From: Prolixibacteraceae bacterium
GTDB taxonomy: Bacteria > Bacteroidota > Bacteroidia > Bacteroidales > Prolixibacteraceae
NCBI GenBank assembly: GCA_029975525.1
Contig: JARKOX010000191.1
Location: 1 to 32,740 of the forward strand
Direction of reading: 5' to 3'
Length of the DNA: 32,740 nucleotides
A program made the translations under genes and the position numbers. Under the pieces are notes generated by a model. The model had not been told where the DNA came from. It worked only from the letters and a program-made list of their open reading frames with translations, and made no database searches. This document shows, piece by piece, positions 27,501 to 32,740 of the stretch (its first letter is position 1; each line of letters begins with the position of its first letter).

Positions 27501-27626
27501 TTAGACCTCTTTGTAGATGGTTCCAATGTGTATCAGTTTGCCAAAAACCGCCAAATCAGGGATCTGAGAACAGGAAGTGAGCCCTATTACCGTACTTTCT
27601 CCGTAGGGTTGAAAGCTAATTTTTAA
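24585..27626 (+). CDS. SusC-like TonB-dependent transporter (second pair), atypical TonB box
   Basis: The 1013-residue outer-membrane transporter has a signal peptide (1-25, ending NVYAQ), a CarboxypepD_reg-like domain (about 33-100), a plug (ALFIVDGLPRDIESL and AAVNGVILITTKRG) and a barrel ending in TFSVGLKANF. The usual VVxVGYG TonB box is absent. The corresponding position reads KVQMAFRKVYKGDVVSALSVV (about 112-132), a form seen in a recognised SusC subgroup. It is clearly different from SusC1 in sequence and about 100 residues shorter, so it probably handles a different fragment. SusD2 begins 21 bp downstream. Confidence 0.94.
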   Translation: MKKKYYIVLAFLFAAILLTSNNVYAQKGKLITIASVIVDEDGRPIEKAEVFSGSAYAKTDAAGKFTLSIEPGTNLVIEAKGFENKMLKPDEAKNLVSINLKKAKFRYENNDKVQMAFRKVYKGDVVSALSVVNTEEVINYDNANWASDVLTGRTLGLLGSNSIRGIGIGINVADITGSGLNSGNALFIVDGLPRDIESLRLSEIESITVLKDANAAVLYGSAAVNGVILITTKRGEAYKKKSDFTANYGISTPRALPNYLNSADYMTYFNKARENDGLPAQFSEEQIENFRNGNKYRYPDVDYYSDDYVNSYKSYFDLTGEFSGGNDVAKFYSNIGWYSAGSILDFGEAANARNNIFNVRGNVDLKINNWIKTSIDGSSIFANNKSQRGGFWSAAANNRPYEFTPLLPFDLINPKNELLLARKNDVDGMYLLGGNSSFVTNAIADAYAAGVYERIARKFSFNNRIDFDLAKLTEGLSFHTNISFDYFTRYDQTVANQYSVYEPIWHATEDSIVGLKQHGKDARPGTQSVGNTFFNRRFGFYGLFSYDRVFDQVHHVTGSLLGYGSNFKEQGDFQGVKHTHVGLQMAYVYDQKYMVDFSSAYVNSVKLPEGNKGGFSPTLGVAWVLSAEDFMASAKNVDYLKLRVTGGILNSDLPIGGFFYYDNRYSGSGSYAWYEGQRSRSGVRSNWISNPNLGFAKRNEVNVGVEGLFFQKMLGVEFNLFYDVYNDLITRPSTIYPSFYSDFIPYENFGAEEYRGAELGLSFNKTVGDWTFFVGANALYVTSEKTKVDEVYDNAYQYRQGRPADATFGLEAIGLFKDQTDIDNSPIQTFGSVKPGDIKYKDQNGDGIVDANDEIYLRRWQAPLSGGLQVKVSYRNLTLFVLGEGRAGSETFMEGNYYWVDGNKKYSEIVLGAWTPETQATATYPRLSSQSNNNNFRRSSYWLYNNDYFEIRKVQLTYQLPDAVAKSLLMKSLDLFVDGSNVYQFAKNRQIRDLRTGSEPYYRTFSVGLKANF

Positions 27627-27647
27627 TTAACTCCAAAAAATAAGATC

Positions 27648-29411
27648 ATGAGATTATATAAAATATTTTCATTGCTGCTGGTTTTGACAATCGTTGCACC
27701 GGGCTGCGATTTGCTGGAGCCGGAGAATGATAACCACAGCACTTTCGACCGGGTGTACCAGGAGCCTGCTTTTGCAGAGGGGTTGCTGATCCGGGCTTAT
27801 ACCTACATTCCAACCAACGACTATTCGTATGACGAAGTGGCTACCGACGATGCGGTTTCCAACAATAAGCTCAACTCTTTTATGCGGATGGCTACCGGCG
27901 AGTGGTCGGCATTGTACAATCCGCAAAGCTTGTGGAACGATTGTAACCAGGCCATTTTGTATATCAACGAGTTTTTGGGAGTTGTCGATGATATTCCCTG
28001 GAAATCGACCCATCCGGAGCAAAACAGCCTGTTTATCCGTCGTTTAAAAGGTGAAGCCTACGCCCTGCGCGGAATGTTTAAATACTTTCTGCTGCGGAAT
28101 CACGGTGGCGTGGGCACCAACGGCGAACTGCTGGGTACCCCGATCTACAACGATTTCCTGCAAACGGCCGAAGACTTTTCGAAGCCCCGGGCAAGTTTTG
28201 CCGAATCGCTCAGCAGCGCGTATGCCGATCTGGCCGAAGCCTTGAAATACCTCCCCCTGGATTACGGCAACGTCTCCAGCTTAACGGGGTTGCCTGCCGA
28301 ATTCAGCGACGTCACCAATGTGGATAATTACAATATCGTCATGGGCGACTTTTCGCAGCAGCGGATGAGCGGGCGTCACGCCAAAGCCATTCGGGCCCGG
28401 TTGGCGCTTTTGGCTGCCAGTCCTGCGTTTAATCCCACCAACAACCTGACCTTGTGGGAAGATGCCGCCAAATTCACCGCCGAGTTGCTGGATGATATCG
28501 GCGGAGTGAGCGGACTCGATGCCAAAGGGCATATCTTCTACCTGAAAGCCCAGGTGGAAAACGCTTACCTGACGTCGGGAGACAAAAAGGATTTGAATGA
28601 GATCCTTTGGAGACGGCCGATCTATACCAACAGAACCCGCGAAGTTGATAACTTCCCGCCATCACTCTATGGAAACGGAAGCATCAATCCCACCCAAAAC
28701 CTGGTGGATGCCTTCCCGATGGCAAACGGCTACCCGATTACCGACGAAAATTCAACTTACGATCCCGAAAAACCGTACTCCAACAGAGACCCGCGTTTGT
28801 CACTCTACATTGTTTATAACGGAAGTAAAATGAAAGGAGCCACGATCCTGACCGGAGTAGAAGGTGGCGACAACGGCATTGATGCCGTGCAAACCTCTAC
28901 CCGGACCGGTTATTATCTCCGGAAGCTGTTGCGCGAAGAGGTGAATGCAAACCCTGCGTCACCTTCGGATCAGGAGCATTTCAACACCCATATTCGTTAT
29001 ACCGAACTCTTTTTGAATTATGCCGAAGCTGCCAACGAAGCCTGGGGACCCACCGGCAAAGGTGATCAGACCTATTCGGCCAAAGAGGTGATTGCTGCCA
29101 TCCGCAAGCGGGCAGGGATTACCCAGCCGGATAACTACCTGGCCTCTATCAGCGATAAAGAGCAGATGCGCAGCCTGATCCGCAACGAAAGAAGGCTGGA
29201 ACTGTGCTTCGAAGGCTTCCGCTTCTGGGATTTGCGCCGGTGGAAGGAAGATTTGACCGTACCCGCCAAAGGGGTCCGGATTGAAGGCTCCAACTTTACC
29301 TACTTCACGGTTGAAGAGCGTGCCTACGACAATGAATACATGCATTACGGTCCAATCCCCGATAAAGAGGTGCTCAAGTTTAATCTCGTTCAGAACAAGG
29401 GTTGGAACTAA
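27648..29411 (+). CDS. SusD-like surface glycan-binding lipoprotein (second pair)
   Basis: The 587-residue lipoprotein has a lipobox ending in VAPGC, with Cys20 as the lipidated residue. SusD features include LWNDCNQAILYINEFL, RLKGEAYALRGMFKYFLLRN (about residues 130-149) and the C-terminal VIAAIRKRAGI, RNERRLELCFEGFRFWDLRR and IPDKEVLKFNLVQNKGWN. It partners SusC2 in capturing oligosaccharide at the outer membrane. A short gap of 27 bp leads to the next lipoprotein gene, so the set is probably co-transcribed. Confidence 0.95.
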   Translation: MRLYKIFSLLLVLTIVAPGCDLLEPENDNHSTFDRVYQEPAFAEGLLIRAYTYIPTNDYSYDEVATDDAVSNNKLNSFMRMATGEWSALYNPQSLWNDCNQAILYINEFLGVVDDIPWKSTHPEQNSLFIRRLKGEAYALRGMFKYFLLRNHGGVGTNGELLGTPIYNDFLQTAEDFSKPRASFAESLSSAYADLAEALKYLPLDYGNVSSLTGLPAEFSDVTNVDNYNIVMGDFSQQRMSGRHAKAIRARLALLAASPAFNPTNNLTLWEDAAKFTAELLDDIGGVSGLDAKGHIFYLKAQVENAYLTSGDKKDLNEILWRRPIYTNRTREVDNFPPSLYGNGSINPTQNLVDAFPMANGYPITDENSTYDPEKPYSNRDPRLSLYIVYNGSKMKGATILTGVEGGDNGIDAVQTSTRTGYYLRKLLREEVNANPASPSDQEHFNTHIRYTELFLNYAEAANEAWGPTGKGDQTYSAKEVIAAIRKRAGITQPDNYLASISDKEQMRSLIRNERRLELCFEGFRFWDLRRWKEDLTVPAKGVRIEGSNFTYFTVEERAYDNEYMHYGPIPDKEVLKFNLVQNKGWN

Positions 29412-29438
29412 TTGGAAATAAAAATTAAAAATTGAAAC

Positions 29439-30455
29439 ATGAAAAGAATATTCTTAATACTGCTGATATTCATCGGGTTGTATTCTTGCGAGAATTTCGA
29501 TATCGATCATCCTGATTTTGATTACACCGCCGGATACTTCCCGTATCAATTTCCCGTGAGAACCCTGGTGTTGGGCGACTATATTTACGACAACTCCAAC
29601 GACAACGCCCATAAATTCGTCATATCGGTTGCCATGGGAGGCGTTTACGAGAACAAAAAAGACCGGGAGTTTGAAATTGAAGTGGATAATTCCCTGTGCA
29701 ACAAAATCCTCTTTTCGGAAGGCGGGGACACCATAAAAGCGATGCCGGGCAATTACTACACGTTAAGTTCAAACAGCAAAATTGTCATTCCGAAAGGCAA
29801 GATGAACGGCGGGATCGAAGTGCAGCTGACCGATGCCTTTTTTAACGACCCGAAAGCCATTCAACTGGGCTACGTGGTTCCGATTCGCCTGAAAGGATCC
29901 GCTGATGTGGATACCATTCTGGTGGGCAGTTCCAACAACCCGGGTTCCGATCCGCGCGATGCGGCTCAGTGGGTCGTGGCACCTAAAAACTTCACCATGT
30001 TTGCCGTAAAATTTGTGAATGAATTCCACGGAACCTATTTCCATTACGGGGCCAGCAAGGTAAAGGATGAAACCAATACCGTGGTGGAGAACACTACCTA
30101 CAGCGAAACCTATGTGGAAAACAACAGTACGGTTAAACTGGTTACTACCGGGCGAAACCAGGTTTCGTGGAGCGGCTATCTCAACTCCTCGGTTATGGCC
30201 GGTGAAGTCGAGATGCTTTTGAATTTCAACGGGAATAACTGTACCCTTTCCGCGCCGGAAGGATCTCCTTATACCATTACCGGTACTGGGGAGTTTAAGT
30301 CGAAAGCCTACGAGTGGGGTAATAAAAAACGCGATGGGATCGTCCTGAACTTTACGGTTTCAAAAGATGGCAAAACATACGAAGCAAGCGATGTGTTGGT
30401 GATCAGAGACCGCGGTATTGTGATGGAAGTTTATTCACCGAGTGTTTATAATTAG
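29439..30455 (+). CDS. DUF1735-type PUL surface lipoprotein
   Basis: The 338-residue protein has a lipoprotein signal (MKRIFLILLIFIGLYSC, lipidated Cys17). It is followed by an Ig-like DUF1735/BT_3987-type domain (about 35-160; note YFPYQFPVRTLVLGDY and YTLSSNSKIVIPKGKMNGGIEVQLTDAF) and a C-terminal lipocalin-like or beta domain (about 190-335, with FHGTYFHYGASKV and GIVLNFTVSKDGKTYEASDVLVI). Proteins of this kind accompany SusCD pairs and are thought to bind glycan at the cell surface. No enzymatic motif is visible. The domain name is from recall; the role is inferred from position right after SusD2. A strong hairpin follows its stop. Confidence 0.7.
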   Translation: MKRIFLILLIFIGLYSCENFDIDHPDFDYTAGYFPYQFPVRTLVLGDYIYDNSNDNAHKFVISVAMGGVYENKKDREFEIEVDNSLCNKILFSEGGDTIKAMPGNYYTLSSNSKIVIPKGKMNGGIEVQLTDAFFNDPKAIQLGYVVPIRLKGSADVDTILVGSSNNPGSDPRDAAQWVVAPKNFTMFAVKFVNEFHGTYFHYGASKVKDETNTVVENTTYSETYVENNSTVKLVTTGRNQVSWSGYLNSSVMAGEVEMLLNFNGNNCTLSAPEGSPYTITGTGEFKSKAYEWGNKKRDGIVLNFTVSKDGKTYEASDVLVIRDRGIVMEVYSPSVYN

Positions 30456-30488
30456 TTATAGCCAATTTTAATCAGTGAAGTTTTCAGC

Positions 30489-30516
30489 TACTCCCCTGTC
30501 GGAAGGCAGGGGAGTA
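30489..30516 (+). terminator. Strong hairpin after the SusCD transcript, possible terminator
   Basis: TACTCCCCTG (30489-30498) pairs perfectly with CAGGGGAGTA (30507-30516) across an 8-base loop, about 34 bases after the DUF1735 lipoprotein stop. The following sequence is only weakly T-rich, so it may be partial termination or mRNA processing rather than full termination. The rest of the gap to 30824 has no gene or clear promoter; a weak -7-like TATTTTTA lies near 30703. Confidence 0.5.
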
Positions 30517-30824
30517 CTGAGAATTTTCAGCTCAACCCGGCAACGGGTTATTGCATCTTCCGGGTGCAATCTTTTTCTGCTGCTCTTCTCCATTGATCTT
30601 CCCCGGGTGAATTCCGTAAGGGGTAATCCGCCGGCGGAATAGACTTCTCAACAATTCGGTTTCCCGGCGACTGATTCCGGCATTATCCGGTCCACTTCTC
30701 TTATTTTTACAGTCCTGTTTAAACCGAAAAAATTTTACATCTGCATTCCGAAGGAAGGAAAAGCAATTTTTCAATCCCGGCGGAGAGGGGATGTCAATCC
30801 TGTCAAAACTAAAAAACTGTACCT

Positions 30825-32740
30825 ATGAAAACACGAACTCAAAATCTGAAACCCTTTTGGGGTTCCCTCCTGACACTGCTGTTTTTGCTAACCCTCCCGC
30901 CTGTTAAGGCCGAGCTGACCAACAAAGAAAGAAATATCCTGGCCAATGAAGCCCGGGCAATCAACCTGGCCGGGGCGCTCATTACCGACCATTCATGGAA
31001 TCAGCTGCCCGGCTACAAAGACCGGCAGTTCTGGCAGGGATTGCCGGAGAACATCCGGCAGGGCTACATTTCCAAGGCCGAAAGTTATTTAACCTACGAC
31101 TGGCCGGTGGTCAAAGCTACCGATTACCTGGAGTTTATCCGCTCGGGCGACCGCAGGCAGTCGGTCTATTCGGCCTGCAGCAATGCGCTGATTTCGCTGG
31201 TTATGGGTGAACTGGTCGAAGGCAAGGGCCGGTTTATCGATCAGATCATCAATGCCGTGTGGTATTACAGCGAACAAACCTGGTGGGGATGGTCGGCACA
31301 TATCGGCCAGTTTCAGAAAGCCGGAGCAGGGCTCCCCGATATCAACCAACCGTATGTCGATCTGGGCGTTGGCGAAGTGACCAGCAACCTGTCGTGGACC
31401 TGGTACCTCTTCAAAGAGGAGTTTGACAAAGTGCATCCGCTGATTTCGCAACGCCTGAAACAGGAGATCAGCAACAAAGCGCTGAATCCGTACTTCGAAC
31501 GGAATGATTTCGGCTACATGGGTTTTAAAGGCGGACGGCCGAACAACTGGAATCCCTGGATCAATTACAACATGCTGAATTGCTTTCTGCTGATCGAATC
31601 AGATCCGGCCCGGAAAATCGCGCAGGTGGAAAAAGTGCTCAACTCGCTCGATAAATTCCTGAACGGGTACTCCGACGACGGAGGCTGCGACGAAGGTCCT
31701 TCCTACTGGGGCGCTGCCGGGGCGTTGCTTTACGAAAGTCTTGAGATCATGAAAAATGTAACCGGCGGTAAATTCGATGTCTTTGATGATCCCCTGATCC
31801 GGAATATCGGAAAATACTTTTACCAGGTCAACATCCACGCACCGTACTTCATCAATTTTGCCGATGCTGACGCAACCACCGGCGGAAACGGGTCTATTGT
31901 TTATCGCTACGGAAAGGCGATCAACGATCCGGTGATGCAACAGTTTGGAGCTTATCTGGCCCGGCTGAACAAGTGGGGCGACAATCCGCTGGGTGGCAAA
32001 ATCGGCGACCAGATCAAAAACCTCGGACTGATCAGCGAAATCCGCCAGGCCGAAAGCCGGGAAGCTTTGGTGGCCGACTTCTGGTTCCCCGATACGGAGA
32101 TTGCCGGCGCCCGCGATCAGGAGGGCAGTTTTAAAGGGTTCTTTTTTGGCGCCAAAGGCGGGTTTAATGCCGAAAGTCACAACCACAACGATATTGGCAC
32201 CTGCCTGATGTATTTCGACGGAAAACCTTGTCTGATCGATCTGGGGCGCGAAGAGTATGTAGCCAAAACTTTCAGCTCACGGCGGTATGAAATCTGGACC
32301 ATGCAGTCGGGCTACCACAACCTGCCGGTTATCAACGGTACCGACCAGAATGCCGGCGCAAAATACAAGGCGCAAAATTCGACCTTCACTGCCAATGCGA
32401 AAATGGCAACCTTTTCCACCGAAATTGCCGGCGCCTATCCCGAAGCGGCCGGGGTGAAAAGCTGGCTGCGCACCTACACCCTGAACCGCGGGAAAAGTTT
32501 TGTGATCCGCGATCAATATGAACTGAACGCGGTGGAGGGCGTTACCAGTTCAAACCTGATGACCTGCTGCCAGGTCAGCCAGGTTAAACCCGGTCTGCTG
32601 AAACTCGACGGAGAGGGGTTCAGCCTCAGCCTGACCTACAATCCGCGGGTGGTTACCCCGAAAATCGAATTTATCGAGGTAACCGACCGCTCGCTCAAAC
32701 GTTACTGGCCCAATGGCGTCACCCGTATCAAACTCGAATT
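30825..32740 (+). CDS. Heparinase II/III-family polysaccharide lyase (partial, runs off window)
   Basis: The frame starts at the ATG at 30825 and stays open for 638 codons to the window edge. A signal peptide (about 1-29, ending PPVKA) is followed by an alpha/alpha toroid region (about 40-390) with GGRPNNWNPWINYNM and DDGGCDEGPSYWGAAGALLY. Next comes the heparinase II/III-like beta domain with SHNHNDIG (451-458; His452, His454), GKPCLIDLGREEY and RYEIWTMQSGYHNLPVING. Such enzymes cleave uronic-acid-containing polysaccharides (heparin, heparan, alginate, chondroitin and others) by beta-elimination in the periplasm or at the surface. The specific PL family cannot be assigned. It follows the tandem SusCD genes, so it probably makes the oligosaccharides they import. 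Confidence 0.9.
   Translation, partial: MKTRTQNLKPFWGSLLTLLFLLTLPPVKAELTNKERNILANEARAINLAGALITDHSWNQLPGYKDRQFWQGLPENIRQGYISKAESYLTYDWPVVKATDYLEFIRSGDRRQSVYSACSNALISLVMGELVEGKGRFIDQIINAVWYYSEQTWWGWSAHIGQFQKAGAGLPDINQPYVDLGVGEVTSNLSWTWYLFKEEFDKVHPLISQRLKQEISNKALNPYFERNDFGYMGFKGGRPNNWNPWINYNMLNCFLLIESDPARKIAQVEKVLNSLDKFLNGYSDDGGCDEGPSYWGAAGALLYESLEIMKNVTGGKFDVFDDPLIRNIGKYFYQVNIHAPYFINFADADATTGGNGSIVYRYGKAINDPVMQQFGAYLARLNKWGDNPLGGKIGDQIKNLGLISEIRQAESREALVADFWFPDTEIAGARDQEGSFKGFFFGAKGGFNAESHNHNDIGTCLMYFDGKPCLIDLGREEYVAKTFSSRRYEIWTMQSGYHNLPVINGTDQNAGAKYKAQNSTFTANAKMATFSTEIAGAYPEAAGVKSWLRTYTLNRGKSFVIRDQYELNAVEGVTSSNLMTCCQVSQVKPGLLKLDGEGFSLSLTYNPRVVTPKIEFIEVTDRSLKRYWPNGVTRIKLE

Overview
The window looks like a chromosome segment of a member of the Bacteroidota. 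The evidence is two SusC/SusD pairs, two secreted peptidases with type IX secretion (T9SS) C-terminal sorting domains, a split MutA/MutB methylmalonyl-CoA mutase, and several upstream regions carrying boxes like the Bacteroidetes promoter (TTTG at about -33, TAnnTTTG at about -7). The content and mid-range GC fit a marine or sediment Marinilabiliales/Prolixibacteraceae-type organism, but the family placement is a guess. No rRNA, tRNA, CRISPR array or insertion sequence was recognised.

Layout. Positions 2-139 hold the end of an unidentified + strand gene. Positions 379-5716 are a compact minus-strand operon transcribed as T9SS subtilase, xseA, xseB, then a GT39/ArnT-like membrane glycosyltransferase. 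A minus-strand MORN/YwqK-like protein lies at 5881-6693. Positions 6790-10380 are a nitric-oxide response module: an Rrf2 regulator with three Fe-S-type cysteines and the Ric/YtfE di-iron repair protein on the minus strand, divergent from a single-chain quinol nitric oxide reductase on the plus strand. Their shared 142-bp intergenic region has a near-perfect AT-rich palindrome and a good promoter match. Positions 10714-14915 are mutA and mutB on the minus strand, which interconvert succinyl-CoA and methylmalonyl-CoA in the propionate pathway. A small NTF2-like protein (15127-15546) follows.

From 15.6 kb onward everything is on the plus strand. A 470-bp leader region with a palindrome, a -7 box and a 50-codon small ORF precedes a ROK-family glucokinase. 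Next comes a T9SS-exported M1 metallopeptidase. From 19.4 kb to the window edge there is a polysaccharide utilization locus (PUL): SusC1, SusD1, SusC2, SusD2, a DUF1735-type surface lipoprotein, and a heparinase II/III-type polysaccharide lyase cut by the window end.

How it fits together. The PUL should bind and import oligosaccharides released by the lyase, probably from a uronic-acid-containing polysaccharide. The ROK kinase could phosphorylate released sugars. The most interesting regulatory signal is a perfect 14-bp LacI-family-type operator in front of the first susC, because PULs are more often run by SusR, hybrid two-component or ECF sigma/anti-sigma systems. The structured leader before the ROK gene and the palindrome in the ric/norZ intergenic region are the other unexplained signals. 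I saw no clearly new defence or mobile system.
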